Below, piece after piece: positions 53,436-62,656 of a stretch of 64,000 bases of DNA. Every line of letters starts with the position of its first letter. The stretch's first letter is position 1. Made by a program: the position numbers and the translations under genes. Where the stretch lies: NCBI RefSeq assembly GCF_004321985.1, contig NZ_SCQN01000044.1, forward strand, positions 1 through 64,000, read 5' to 3'. The DNA comes from Castellaniella sp. (GTDB lineage Bacteria > Pseudomonadota > Gammaproteobacteria > Burkholderiales > Burkholderiaceae_B). The notes beneath the pieces were generated by a model. That model had not been told where the DNA came from and ran no database searches. It saw only the letters and a list, made by a program, of their open reading frames with translations.

Positions 53436-55124
53436 ATGAATCTGGCTAATCTGGGTAAGGCGGGCCTGCTGGTTGCGCAGAACCGTCTGCAGACGGCGGG
53501 GCATAACATCAACAATGCCGCGACGCCAGGCTATAACCGCCAGAGCGTGCTGGTCCAGACGGCGGGGGCGACGGCCACGTCGGCCGGCTGGATCGGGCGT
53601 GGCGTGGTTGCCGTCAGCGTCCAGCGATCCTACGACAACTTCTTGTACCAGCAGCTGTCAGATTCCCAGACCAAAAGCGCTGCGCTGACGTCCTACGGCG
53701 ACCAGATCAGCCAGATCAACAATCTGGTGGCGGACCGCACGGTGGGGATTTCGCCCGCCATCCAGAAATTCTTTGACAGCCTGGATGCCGTAGCCTCGTC
53801 GCCCGCCGACGTCGCCGCGCGCCAGGATCTGATCGGCCAGGCCAACAGTCTGGCCTCGCAGGTCCGCGACGCGAACGCTTTCCTGGACAGCCAGCGCCAG
53901 AACATCAATACCCAGATCACCACCACGGTGTCGCAGATCAACAGCTATCTGACGCGCATCCAGGGCCTGAACAAGCAGATCACGGTAGCCAAGGCCTCTA
54001 CACCGAATCAGCCACCCAACGACCTGCTAGACCAGCGCGATCAACTGGTGAGCGAGCTGGGGCAGTTGGTCAATGTCAAGGTCTACAACCAGGACGATCA
54101 GGTCAGCATCACGGTCGGCAATGGCCAGACCGTTCTGGGTGGCAACACTGTCTATCCGCTGCAGGCACAGCCGTCGGCAGCCGATCCAAGTCGCCTTTCC
54201 ATCAGCTATACGACGACGGATACTAGTGGCCAGCCAAAGGCGGTCGAGATGTCCGACAGCATGATCACGGGTGGCAAACTTGGCGGGCTGCTGACGTTTC
54301 GGTCGGACGCCCTGGATTCGGTGCAGAATGATCTGGGGCGTGTAGCGCTGGGGATTTCGGTGGCCATCAATGACCAGCATGCCAAGGGCTACGATATGGC
54401 GGGGGCGCCGGGCACTGATCTGTTCAGCGTCGGAACACCGAAGGTCATCGACAATGCCGGCAACAGCGCCACGGCGGGCGCTCCAGCGGCTTCCTACACT
54501 CCGGGGAAACTGTCGCAGATCACCAGCCAGGACTATCGGGTGCAGTATGCCGGTCCGGGGGCGACCGACTACACCGTCACCCGCCTGCCAGATGGCACTG
54601 CGGTATCCGCGACGGTTTCGGGAACCACGCTGAGCTTCGATGGTGTGACGCTGAATACCGCTGGCATGGCGCCCGCCGCTGGCGATAGCTGGCTGGTGCA
54701 GCCGACCCGTGACGCGGCTGCCGGCATGAATGTGCTCATCAGCGCACCCGACAAGATCGCTGCAGCGGGTGAGACTGCTGCGGGGTCGGGCGTGGGGGCG
54801 GGGCCGGCCAATGGCGACAATGCCCTGGCGCTGGCGGCGCTGCGTACGGCCAAGGTCCTGGCCAACGGTTCCATGGGCATGAACGAGGCCTATTCCCAGC
54901 TCGTCAACAACGTTGCGGTCAAGGCGGGGCAGAACACCACGGCCCAGAAGGCCCAGGACACGCTGGTGCAGCAGAATACGGCCGCGCAGCAGGCGGTGTC
55001 CGGCGTCAATCTGGACGAGGAATACATCAACCTGCAGCAGTACCAGGAGCAGTATCAGGCGGCCGCCCGCCTGATCAGCACGGCGTCCACGCTCTTTGAC
55101 ACGCTGCTCAGCCTGCGCGGCTAA
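53436..55124 (+). CDS. flgK: Hook-associated protein 1 FlgK
   Basis: A 562 aa hook-filament junction protein. N-terminal NRLQTAGHNINNAATPGYNRQ and the C-terminal GVNLDEEYINLQQYQEQYQA with AARLISTASTLFDTLLSL are the conserved D0 ends. The middle is variable. Secretion is by FlgN, encoded nearby. I use the ATG at 53436; a TTG nine bases earlier is in frame. Confidence 0.95.
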   Translation: MNLANLGKAGLLVAQNRLQTAGHNINNAATPGYNRQSVLVQTAGATATSAGWIGRGVVAVSVQRSYDNFLYQQLSDSQTKSAALTSYGDQISQINNLVADRTVGISPAIQKFFDSLDAVASSPADVAARQDLIGQANSLASQVRDANAFLDSQRQNINTQITTTVSQINSYLTRIQGLNKQITVAKASTPNQPPNDLLDQRDQLVSELGQLVNVKVYNQDDQVSITVGNGQTVLGGNTVYPLQAQPSAADPSRLSISYTTTDTSGQPKAVEMSDSMITGGKLGGLLTFRSDALDSVQNDLGRVALGISVAINDQHAKGYDMAGAPGTDLFSVGTPKVIDNAGNSATAGAPAASYTPGKLSQITSQDYRVQYAGPGATDYTVTRLPDGTAVSATVSGTTLSFDGVTLNTAGMAPAAGDSWLVQPTRDAAAGMNVLISAPDKIAAAGETAAGSGVGAGPANGDNALALAALRTAKVLANGSMGMNEAYSQLVNNVAVKAGQNTTAQKAQDTLVQQNTAAQQAVSGVNLDEEYINLQQYQEQYQAAARLISTASTLFDTLLSLRG

Positions 55125-55153
55125 GCCGCGCGCCCCTCACCGGAAAGCCCGTC

Positions 55154-56440
55154 ATGCGTATCAGCTCCAGCCTCATCTACGACACCGGCCTGAATACCAT
55201 CAATGCTCAGCAGTCCGATTTGATGCACCTGTATCAGCAGATCGGCTCTGGCCAAAAGATGGTGACGCCCGCCGACGATCCACTGGCCGCCGCCCAGGCC
55301 ATCAATATTTCGCAATCCCAGGCGCTGAACAGCCGCTATGCCGCCAACCGGGCTGTTGCCAATCAGGACCTGGGAAGCGAAGAGAATGCGCTGAGCTCGT
55401 TGACGGACCTGCTGGTCAGCGTCCGCACCAGCCTGGTTCAGGCCGGTAACGGCACGCTCTCCGATGCGGACCGAGGAACGCTTGCCGATGTGCTGCGCAA
55501 CGCCCAGAAGACGATGCTGGGCATTGCGAACACAACCGATGGCAATGGGCAGTACCTGTTCTCAGGGTCCTTGGGGGGCACGGCACCCTATCAGCTGGCG
55601 AACCCCAGCAATCCGAGCAGCGGCTACCAGTACAAGGGCGACGGCCTGCAGCGTGACATTCAGGCCGACCAGACGCGGCGCATCGCCAGCGGTGATATCG
55701 GCTCGGATATTTTCGGGCGGGCGCAGCCAGGGACACTCGCTTACACCTCGTCGGCGGGGTCCGCCAACACCGGATCGGCTATCGTCGGGCAACCTGCCGT
55801 TGTCGATCCGTCACAGGGCAATGCGGCTGCGCGGTACGCGTTCAGTGTGCAATTCCAGAACAATGGCGCGGGCGGACTGCAGTACGTGGTCACGACGATG
55901 GATGAGTCGGTTCAGCCCCCCGTTAATGTATCGCCCAGCCCAAACCCGGCTCAGCCTTGGACGGCGGGTCAGCAGGCTATCGATCTGGGCAAGGGAACGA
56001 CGGTGCAGATTTCGGGTGATCCGGCAATCGGCGACACGTTTGCGGTGGAACCGCTGAGAAGCCCGAACACCAATGTCAACATGTTCGACACGCTGGATCA
56101 GGTAATTGCCGCGCTGTCGGCTCCCTCCCAGAGCAGTCAGCAGTCCACGGCCAGCCTGCGCAACGTCCTGAATTCGGCCATGCAGAAGCTTTCGACCAAT
56201 TACGACAATGTGCTGACGGTGCGTTCGTCGGTCGGTTCTCGCATGAATGAACTGACTGCGCTGGACAACACGGGGACCCAGAACAATTTGGGCTACACCA
56301 AGACGCTGTCGGGCCTCGAGGATCTGGATTATTACGCTGCTTCGATGAAACTCAGCCTGCGGCAGATGGCGCTGCAGGGTGCGACGTCAGCCTTCCAGAC
56401 CATTCAGAACCTGAGCCTGTTCAAGATGAACAGCCGGTGA
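55154..56440 (+). CDS. flgL: Hook-associated protein 3 FlgL
   Basis: A 428 aa junction protein. It begins MRISSSLIYDTGLNTINAQQ, has GQKMVTPADDPLAAAQAINISQ, and ends in the flagellin-like C-terminal helix with LEDLDYYAASMKLSLRQMAL. It shares the flgK transcript (29-bp gap). Its stop overlaps the open frame of the following lipoprotein gene. Confidence 0.95.
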   Translation: MRISSSLIYDTGLNTINAQQSDLMHLYQQIGSGQKMVTPADDPLAAAQAINISQSQALNSRYAANRAVANQDLGSEENALSSLTDLLVSVRTSLVQAGNGTLSDADRGTLADVLRNAQKTMLGIANTTDGNGQYLFSGSLGGTAPYQLANPSNPSSGYQYKGDGLQRDIQADQTRRIASGDIGSDIFGRAQPGTLAYTSSAGSANTGSAIVGQPAVVDPSQGNAAARYAFSVQFQNNGAGGLQYVVTTMDESVQPPVNVSPSPNPAQPWTAGQQAIDLGKGTTVQISGDPAIGDTFAVEPLRSPNTNVNMFDTLDQVIAALSAPSQSSQQSTASLRNVLNSAMQKLSTNYDNVLTVRSSVGSRMNELTALDNTGTQNNLGYTKTLSGLEDLDYYAASMKLSLRQMALQGATSAFQTIQNLSLFKMNSR

Positions 56441-56508
56441 TGGCGTTGAGCCATGTGTCTCTTTGGGCGCGTCTGACCATGGTGGTGACCTTGCTGGAAG
56501 GAGTCCTG

Positions 56509-57027
56509 ATGATGAAGTCATTGCGGAAAGGCGGGCTGCGGGCCTGGTCGCGCGGCGCGGTGCTGGCATTGTCGCTGGCGGCGCTGACGGGTTGCTCGAC
56601 GACCGGGGAATCCTTTCAGTCTGCGGGGCTGGACCGCATCGTCGCTGGCCGCACCACGTTCGCACAGGCGGTTGAAGACCTGGGAACCGAGCCGGTAGAT
56701 ACCTGGCAGCAGGGTGATACCCTGCTGGCACGCTGGGCCTACAAGGGAACCGTCGCCACGGATGCCGTGTATTTCCGCCAGGAGGTCTGGTTGCGATTCG
56801 GGCCGGATGGCCGGTTCGTTCGCACGGAGCGTGCCATCAATGTGCCGCTGCAATATCACACGCGCACTGCAGCGGAAGCGGATCGTCAAGCATCCGTTGC
56901 ATCCGGGGCCCCCGTGGGTGGCGTTTCGGGCACCCCAGCGGGATCGAGCAGCCCGGTTTCGGGCGGCGATGCGCGGACGATGGCGATTCCAGTGCCGCCC
57001 TATCCGGCCGGTGGCGCCGCTCAGTAA
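56509..57027 (+). CDS. BamE/SmpA-like lipoprotein of unknown role at the end of the flgKL operon
   Basis: A 172 aa protein from the ATG at 56509, which has an AAGGAG site 6-7 bp upstream (a second ATG follows at once). The signal peptide ends in lipobox LTGC (Cys29). The mature part, GLDRIVAGRTTFAQAVEDLG followed by RWAYKGTVATDAVYFRQEVWL and RFGPDGRFVR, resembles the BamE/SmpA/OmlA fold that packs on outer-membrane proteins. The Gly/Ser/Pro tail is low complexity. It lies 68 bp after flgL and ends 14 bp before the convergent fliR. A flagellar role is only suggested by position. Confidence 0.65.
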   Translation: MMKSLRKGGLRAWSRGAVLALSLAALTGCSTTGESFQSAGLDRIVAGRTTFAQAVEDLGTEPVDTWQQGDTLLARWAYKGTVATDAVYFRQEVWLRFGPDGRFVRTERAINVPLQYHTRTAAEADRQASVASGAPVGGVSGTPAGSSSPVSGGDARTMAIPVPPYPAGGAAQ

Positions 57028-57041
57028 ATCACAGTCCGGCC

Positions 57042-57827
57042 TTACAGCCCGGCCAGAGCCCGGGCGATGCGAGCCATGGCCTGGTAGGCGTCCGAGAACA
57101 GCCCAGTCAGGAAATTGCCGCTTTGTGGCAGCACAATGGCCAGCATGACCAGTCCGGTGGTGAGAGAAATCGGAAAGCCCACGGCAAAGACCGACAACTG
57201 CTGAGCCGTGCGGTTCAGGATGCCCAGAGAAAGGTTGATGGACAGCAGCACGATGATGAGCGGCAGCGCAAGCAGCATGCCGGAGATCCAGAGCTGTCGG
57301 CTCCATTCGATCAGCGCGCCCCAGCCGTTCGGATTCAATGAGCTGCCGATGGGCAGGAACTCGAAGGTCCTGACCAGACCGTCGAGCAGCAGCAGATGGC
57401 CGTTCACCGCGAGGAAGATCAGCATGGCGACCAGGTTGATGAAGCGTGACAGCACGGCCGTATTGGCGCCGGTGGCCGGGTCAAAGAAAGAGGCGAAGGC
57501 CAGCCCCATCTCCAGGCCGACGAATTCGCCGGCCATCATCGCGGCCGTGAATACCAGGCGTACGCACAGGCCCAACGCCAGTCCGATCAGGACTTGCTGC
57601 CCGGCGATCAGCAGCCCTGCCCATGAAGCTGGAGCGATGGCTGGCAGCGGCCCCAGCAGTGGCCCCACGATCAGGGTGATCACGACGGTAAGCCCGATCT
57701 TGACCCGGACGGGGATGGCCGATTCGCCGAAGATCGGAGCCGTGGTCACCAGGCCGCCGATACGGCACAGTGGCCACAGGAACGCGGTGAGCCACTGATA
57801 GATCTGGTCCAGATGAAGTTCGATCAC
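57042..57827 (-). CDS. fliR: Flagellar export gate protein FliR
   Basis: A 261 aa polytopic protein, with ASFFDPATGANTAVLSRFINL and FAVGFPISLTTGLVMLAIVLP as family signatures. It forms the FliP5Q4R1 export pore. Last gene of the - strand fli operon here, 24 bp after fliQ. Confidence 0.94.
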   Translation of the reverse strand: MIELHLDQIYQWLTAFLWPLCRIGGLVTTAPIFGESAIPVRVKIGLTVVITLIVGPLLGPLPAIAPASWAGLLIAGQQVLIGLALGLCVRLVFTAAMMAGEFVGLEMGLAFASFFDPATGANTAVLSRFINLVAMLIFLAVNGHLLLLDGLVRTFEFLPIGSSLNPNGWGALIEWSRQLWISGMLLALPLIIVLLSINLSLGILNRTAQQLSVFAVGFPISLTTGLVMLAIVLPQSGNFLTGLFSDAYQAMARIARALAGL

Positions 57828-57851
57828 GGCGGTGGGTATGCGGCGGGGACG

Positions 57852-58121
57852 CTAACTGGCCAGCCCCGGGATGGTATTGAACAGTGTCTGGATATAGTCC
57901 ACCATGGTCGACACCAGCCAGGGTCCGAGCAGTACCAGGGCTACGCCGACAGCAAGCAGCTTGGGGATGAAGGACAACGTCATCTCGTTGATCTGGGTCG
58001 CTGCCTGAAAGATGCTGATCACCAGGCCAACGACGAGCGTCACCAGCAGCAGCGGACCGGCCATGACCAGAGCGACCTTCAGCGCCTGATAGGTCATGGA
58101 CATCACGGCTTCGGGGGTCAT
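57852..58121 (-). CDS. fliQ: Flagellar export gate protein FliQ
   Basis: An 89 aa two-helix export-gate subunit: MTPEAVMSMTYQALKVALVM, GLVISIFQAATQINEMTLSF (the conserved loop) and a second helix LLAVGVALVLLGPWLV. Normal length. Lies between fliP and fliR. Confidence 0.95.
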   Translation of the reverse strand: MTPEAVMSMTYQALKVALVMAGPLLLVTLVVGLVISIFQAATQINEMTLSFIPKLLAVGVALVLLGPWLVSTMVDYIQTLFNTIPGLAS

Positions 58122-58131
58122 GGGGCTCCTT

Positions 58132-58926
58132 TCATTGGTAGAAGCTGCGGGCCAGCGCCCCCAGCAACAGGTGCCAGCCGTCTGCCAGCACGAACAGCAT
58201 GAGCTTGAAGGGCAGCGAAATCGTCACTGGCGGGACCATCATCATCCCCAGCGCCATGAGCAGGCTTGCGACTACCAGGTCGATGATGAGAAATGGGATG
58301 AAGATAGTGAACCCGATCTGGAAGGCGGTCTTCAATTCACTGGTGACAAAGGCCGGAACCAGTATGCGCAGTGGCACCGATTCCGGGCTTTGCAAAGGTC
58401 CGACATTGGCTATGTCGGCGAACAGGCTGAGGTCAGACTCCCGAGTCTGGTGCAGCATGAAGGTCTTCAGGGGCTGACTGCCTCGGTCGAGGGCCTGCTC
58501 GAAGGTGATCTTGTCTTGTGCGAGCGGCTGATAGGCCTGCGTGTAGATCTGGTCAAAGACAGGCGACATGATGAAGAACGTCAGGAACAGCGCCAGTCCC
58601 ACCAGCACGGCATTGGGTGGCGACACGCCAGTTCCCAGCGCGTTGCGCAGCAGACCGAGAACGATGATGATCCGCGTGAAACTCGTCATCATGAGCAGTG
58701 CCGCCGGCAGGAACGACAGCATGGTCAGCATCACCAGTGTCTGGATGCTGAGCGACCAGGTCTGGGATCCATTAGGGCCGGGTGTGGCGGTCAGGGCGGG
58801 CAGGGTTGCCTGAGCCAGGCTGTTTGCGGGCCAGATCAGCGCCAGCGTGATCACGAACAGTGCGATGCAAGGCCAGCAAAGTGCCCGGTGCTGGGCGGGG
58901 ACTGCGGAAAGCGCGGTGGCGGACAT
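58132..58926 (-). CDS. fliP: Flagellar export gate protein FliP
   Basis: A 264 aa export-gate subunit with a cleavable N-terminal signal ([15 protein letters not shown]). Conserved parts are [40 protein letters not shown] and the C-terminal [20 protein letters not shown]. Its ATG abuts the fliO stop. Confidence 0.95.
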   Translation of the reverse strand: MSATALSAVPAQHRALCWPCIALFVITLALIWPANSLAQATLPALTATPGPNGSQTWSLSIQTLVMLTMLSFLPAALLMMTSFTRIIIVLGLLRNALGTGVSPPNAVLVGLALFLTFFIMSPVFDQIYTQAYQPLAQDKITFEQALDRGSQPLKTFMLHQTRESDLSLFADIANVGPLQSPESVPLRILVPAFVTSELKTAFQIGFTIFIPFLIIDLVVASLLMALGMMMVPPVTISLPFKLMLFVLADGWHLLLGALARSFYQ

Positions 58927-59246
58927 CAGAGACGGGCCACGGCCTTGTTCAGGCTTTCAGTGAAGTCGGCCGGCGCTGCCTGCGTGCCTGAGGGGCCGGC
59001 CGGCAGGGTGTGCAGCAGGGTGATTTGTTGCGCCGTCACGCCCACCACGAGGTGAGCATCGCGCACCTGGACCAGCGCGATCGAAGTGCGTGCGCCCAGG
59101 CGCAGTGTGCCCAGGACCTTCAGGTCGGTGCGGTTGACGTGCTGCCGGATCCAACCGCTGCGCCGTGCGACCCAAGCCATGGCCAGCAGCAGCCCCACGA
59201 TGAACAGGAGTGCCAGGATGACTTGCAACGATTGGGCGGGGCTCAT
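58926..59246 (-). CDS. fliO: Flagellar export assembly factor FliO
   Basis: A 106 aa bitopic protein: one membrane helix ([21 protein letters not shown]) and a cytoplasmic part with [20 protein letters not shown] and [15 protein letters not shown], the FliO domain. It stabilises FliP oligomers. Located between fliN and fliP as usual. Confidence 0.92.
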   Translation of the reverse strand: MSPAQSLQVILALLFIVGLLLAMAWVARRSGWIRQHVNRTDLKVLGTLRLGARTSIALVQVRDAHLVVGVTAQQITLLHTLPAGPSGTQAAPADFTESLNKAVARL

Positions 59247-59262
59247 GGCGGTTCGGAGCGGC

Positions 59263-59802
59263 TCAGCGCCGGTTGTTCAGCCGTGCGATACGGTCCGACG
59301 GCGTGATGATGTCGGTGACCCGGATGCCGTATTTGTCATCCACGACGACGACTTCGCCCTGAGCGATCAGGTAGCCATTGACATAGAGATCCATGGGTTC
59401 ACCGGCCAGCCCATCCAGTTCCACGACAGAGCCTTGGCCGAGTTGCAGAATGTTCTTGATGGTCAGCCGTGTACGCCCCAGTTCGACCGAGAGCTGGACA
59501 GGGATGTCCATGATCATGTCGATGTCGCTGTCGGCGCTGTTTTCCTGGTTTACCAGGGGCTGGAAGACCTGTGCAGCCGCCGCCTGTGCGATGCCGCTCC
59601 CACCGGCCGGTGTGGCGGCGGTCTGTTCGGCCAGAGCCGCTGCCCAGTCGTCGCCCCCCCCCAGCCCAGAAGCCTGGGTAGGCTGGTTGTGTGCCGATTC
59701 CTGTTCAGCCAGTGCGGCCGCCCAGTCGTCTTCCGGCGTACTGGTGGGCGTCTGTTCCGGCTGTTGCGGATCCTGGGTATGGTCGTCTTTTGGGTCGCTC
59801 AT
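59263..59802 (-). CDS. fliN: Flagellar motor switch protein FliN with a duplicated N-terminal peptide
   Basis: A 179 aa switch protein, longer than E. coli FliN (137 aa). The C-terminal SpoA domain is intact: DIDMIMDIPVQLSVELGRTR, GSVVELDGLAGEPMDLYVNG and YLIAQGEVVVVDDKYGIRVTDI. The N-terminal region carries DDWAAALAEQ twice, at residues 25-34 and 51-60; a similar single motif (DDLWAEALSEQ-like) exists in enteric FliN. FliN forms the C-ring base and binds CheY-P and FliH. Start at 59802, overlapping the fliM stop. Confidence 0.95.
   Translation of the reverse strand: MSDPKDDHTQDPQQPEQTPTSTPEDDWAAALAEQESAHNQPTQASGLGGGDDWAAALAEQTAATPAGGSGIAQAAAAQVFQPLVNQENSADSDIDMIMDIPVQLSVELGRTRLTIKNILQLGQGSVVELDGLAGEPMDLYVNGYLIAQGEVVVVDDKYGIRVTDIITPSDRIARLNNRR
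59623..59730 (-). repeat. Direct repeat of a 30-bp segment within fliN
   Basis: The segments 59730-59701 and 59652-59623 (- strand) each encode DDWAAALAEQ and are 78 bp apart. They differ at only four bases, all third positions of the Ala codons, so the peptide is identical while the DNA has diverged. Confidence 0.85.
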
Positions 59803-60818
59803 TTCGGTTTGCGGGCTAACAGTTGGTCGGAGTCTGCAGGGGTGGCAAGCGTGTTGCGGACGCGCAGGGCATAGCGGCCGTTGAAGGTTCCGTAGCTGCA
59901 TTCCAGCACCGGCACGCCGCCGACCCTGGCAATTACGGTGGGCTGCACATCGACGGGTAGGACATCGCCCACCGCCAGATGCAGTAGCTCGGCGATGGAG
60001 GTTTCAATCTGGGCGAATTCTGCTGCCAGCTCGACTTCGGCGCTGCGCACTTCGCGTGTCAGTTGCTGGGTCCAGCGCTGGTCGATGGAGTCCGAAGCGG
60101 CCTGCTGCAGCGGTCGTGTCAACAAGTCTCGGATGGGCTCCAGCATGGAGTAGGGCAGGCAGACGTTGAGCTTCCCGCCCGAGCTGCCCAGTTCGATGTT
60201 GAACGAGGACACCACGACCGTGTCGTTGCCCGAGCTGATGTTGGCGAACTTGGTGTGCATCTCCGAGCGGATGTATTCGAACTCCAGCGGGTAGATGGAT
60301 TCCCAGGCCTCGCCGTAGCACTCCAGTGTCAGGGCGAGCAACCGGCGGATGATCCGTTGCTCCGTACTGGTGAAGTCACGTCCCTCGACCCGGGTGTTGT
60401 AGCGCCCATGGCCGCCAAACAGGCTGTCGATGACGAGGAACACCAGGTTGGGATCAAAGGTGAACAGACCAGTGCCCCGCAGTGGCTTGAGCACCACCAT
60501 GTTCAGGTTGCTGGGCACTGGAAGGTTGCGCTCGAAGTCCGAATATTTCTGGATCTTGATCGCGTTGACCGTGATGTCCGCGTTGCGCCGCATGAAGCTG
60601 AAGAACATGGGGCGCAGCCGACGCGCGAACCGCTCGTTGATGAGTTCCAGCGTTTGCATGCGGTGGCGCGCGACTCGGTCCGGGGAGCCCAGATCGTAGG
60701 GGCGTACACCATTCCCGTCCTCCGCCGGTGGCTGCTGCTGGACAGGGGCCTCCTCGCCGGTGACGCCTGCCAGCAGGGCATCGACCTCGTCCTGAGAAAG
60801 CATGCTGGAATAGGGCAT
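59799..60818 (-). CDS. fliM: Flagellar motor switch protein FliM
   Basis: A 339 aa switch protein. The N-terminal CheY-P-binding peptide is SMLSQDEVDALLAG. The middle domain contains LINERFARRLRPMFFSFMRR, GTGLFTFDPNLVFLVIDSLFGG and RIIRRLLALTLECYGEAW, and the C-terminal SpoA domain pairs with FliN. The ATG at 60818 directly abuts the fliL stop; a second in-frame ATG at 60803 would remove five residues. Confidence 0.95.
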   Translation of the reverse strand: MPYSSMLSQDEVDALLAGVTGEEAPVQQQPPAEDGNGVRPYDLGSPDRVARHRMQTLELINERFARRLRPMFFSFMRRNADITVNAIKIQKYSDFERNLPVPSNLNMVVLKPLRGTGLFTFDPNLVFLVIDSLFGGHGRYNTRVEGRDFTSTEQRIIRRLLALTLECYGEAWESIYPLEFEYIRSEMHTKFANISSGNDTVVVSSFNIELGSSGGKLNVCLPYSMLEPIRDLLTRPLQQAASDSIDQRWTQQLTREVRSAEVELAAEFAQIETSIAELLHLAVGDVLPVDVQPTVIARVGGVPVLECSYGTFNGRYALRVRNTLATPADSDQLLARKPK

Positions 60819-61295
60819 TTACTGCACCACGAAAGCGGTAAACAGCACGTCGGCCACATGTGGGCCGGCCAGTTGGGAGACGAACGGACGCGACAGAGCC
60901 GTCTTGACCGAGTCCGCCAGCGCCTGGCGCCCCTGGGCCGTCTGAATCACCGGGAGCTGTTGTGACGACAATACCTTCAGGATGCGGTCGCGGACCTCCG
61001 GCATATAGTCCTGGACCTGCTTGCGCGAGGCCTCGTCGCCCATCCGCAGCGTGATGGCCGTGTACAGGATTCGGTTGCGAGTTTCACCATACAGTGTGAC
61101 GGTGAAGGGATCCAGCTCGGCAAAAATCGGTGCCGGTACGGTCGGAGCGGCTGTGGGAGCATATGCGGCCAGTGCGGGAGTCACGGCCTGGGTGTTGCCG
61201 CTGCTGTTCCGGTTCATGAAGAAGATGGTGCCACCGATGGCAGCGCCGATGACTACGACTAGCAGAATGATGAGTTTGAGGAGCCTTCTTAACAT
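60819..61295 (-). CDS. fliL: Flagellar basal-body protein FliL
   Basis: A 158 aa single-pass protein: KLIILLVVVIGAAIGGTIFF is the helix, followed by a Pro/Ala linker and the stomatin-like periplasmic domain (ELDPFTVTLYGETRNRILYTAITLRM). The C-terminus FVSQLAGPHVADVLFTAFVVQ is typical. FliL rings surround the stator. First gene of fliLMNOPQR; the 82 bp upstream separate it from fliK. Confidence 0.93.
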   Translation of the reverse strand: MLRRLLKLIILLVVVIGAAIGGTIFFMNRNSSGNTQAVTPALAAYAPTAAPTVPAPIFAELDPFTVTLYGETRNRILYTAITLRMGDEASRKQVQDYMPEVRDRILKVLSSQQLPVIQTAQGRQALADSVKTALSRPFVSQLAGPHVADVLFTAFVVQ

Positions 61296-61377
61296 GATTC
61301 AGGAATGAAATGTCGCGACAGATTGGGGAGCAAAGGGGCTGATTGTAATGCCTTAATAGACAATGTTACAAAAGTGT

Positions 61378-62643
61378 TCAAGCGAACGTGTCCACCAACG
61401 CATCCGGGTGTCCTGTGGGGTTGGGCGCATGAACGGCCAGTGCGCCGGCCCCTGTCGCTTTTATCTCCAGATTGAATGCCGCGCCGGAAGGGTTCCGGGG
61501 GGGGGCTGGCGGCTGCGCGAACCCCTGCTGTCCGGTCTGCTGGTCGCTGACGTTGGCCTGGCCCAGGGACAAGCCCGCCTGGGCGAACTGTTGCTCTAGC
61601 CTGGGCAGCGCGTTTTCCAAAGCTTGGCGAACGTGTGCGTGCGGCGAGACGAATGCCGCCTGGGTCAGTGTGTCGCCAATCTGCAGCGTGATGTGAACCG
61701 GTCCCAACTCGGGCGGATTCACGTGCAAGTGCACCGTGTGCATTCCATTCGGCCCCGCTTGAGCCACCATTGCCAGCTGGCGGCCGAGGTCCTGTGCCCA
61801 TTGAGCGGATGCCAACGGGGTCGGGACGGCCAGCGTGATGACCGGCGCGAATGCTTGCGCTGCCGGGCTGGTCGGCAGGCCAGCGGCTGTCACAGGGGAT
61901 CCGAACAGCGCCGCCTGGCCATTGGCGGCATCCAGCGCTGACGCAGTCGCGGTGGCGGCGTGAGCCGAAGGAGAGGTGGCCGTCGAGGCCGGCAATCCGG
62001 CGGCGCCGGGACTGGTGCCGCCCTCCGTCCGTTGTGCAACTGCGACGGCCGCCGTCAGTGCGAGGCTGGATGAGTCGCTACGGTCGGTTACGGCTGGGGT
62101 CTTTTCGAAGGCTGGAAGTGTGGTCGCTGGGGCTAGCAAGGACCCGAGATTCTCCGAAGGCGACGGGCCAGTCTGTGCCTGCGGCCCGGCTGCCGGTGCC
62201 GCTGCGCCGGCTGGCTTTTGCGAAGTGGATGCAAGGCTGGCCAAAAGGACCGCCGCCGCTGGCGTTGCCAACGAACGGGCATCCGCCTGGGTCGCGGAAG
62301 CTGTTGCGGCCGCCCCAGCCACCTGGGCCGTCGTGGTAGCCGGCATCATGGTAGCTGGTGTCTGGATCTGGGCCTGCATCAGCGGCAGCGCCGTGCTGTC
62401 CATGATCAGGTTGAGCGTGGTATCCGGGTCCAGCGGATCGCGCACTTTTTCGTCGTGCGGCTGTCCACCGGGAGCATGCGGGGCCGATGCGGCCTGCTGG
62501 CCGGTTGCCGGGCGGCCTTGCTGCTGTGACAGCACTTTGGAAAAGGTCTGGGGGCCGTCCGATACCGAGGCGTCGGCAGCTCGGGCCGGGGCCTCGGTTG
62601 GAGGCTTGCTGGAGCTGGTCACTGGAAGCACGGGCATGTTCAT
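61378..62643 (-). CDS. fliK: Hook-length control protein FliK
   Basis: A 421 aa secreted ruler. The first 300 residues are Ala/Pro/Thr-rich and low complexity, as expected of the ruler domain. The conserved C-terminal switch domain reads LHVNPPELGPVHITLQIGDT followed by HAHVRQALENALPRLEQQFA and LGQANVSDQ. It interacts with FlhB to change export specificity. Located between fliJ and fliL. Confidence 0.92.
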   Translation of the reverse strand: MNMPVLPVTSSSKPPTEAPARAADASVSDGPQTFSKVLSQQQGRPATGQQAASAPHAPGGQPHDEKVRDPLDPDTTLNLIMDSTALPLMQAQIQTPATMMPATTTAQVAGAAATASATQADARSLATPAAAVLLASLASTSQKPAGAAAPAAGPQAQTGPSPSENLGSLLAPATTLPAFEKTPAVTDRSDSSSLALTAAVAVAQRTEGGTSPGAAGLPASTATSPSAHAATATASALDAANGQAALFGSPVTAAGLPTSPAAQAFAPVITLAVPTPLASAQWAQDLGRQLAMVAQAGPNGMHTVHLHVNPPELGPVHITLQIGDTLTQAAFVSPHAHVRQALENALPRLEQQFAQAGLSLGQANVSDQQTGQQGFAQPPAPPRNPSGAAFNLEIKATGAGALAVHAPNPTGHPDALVDTFA

Positions 62644-62656
62644 GGCTAGAACTGAT

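Noticed and set aside
61296-61377. Promoter before fliL
   Set aside because: TTGTAA and TTACAA at 17-bp spacing on the - strand are possible, but the match is too weak to annotate.
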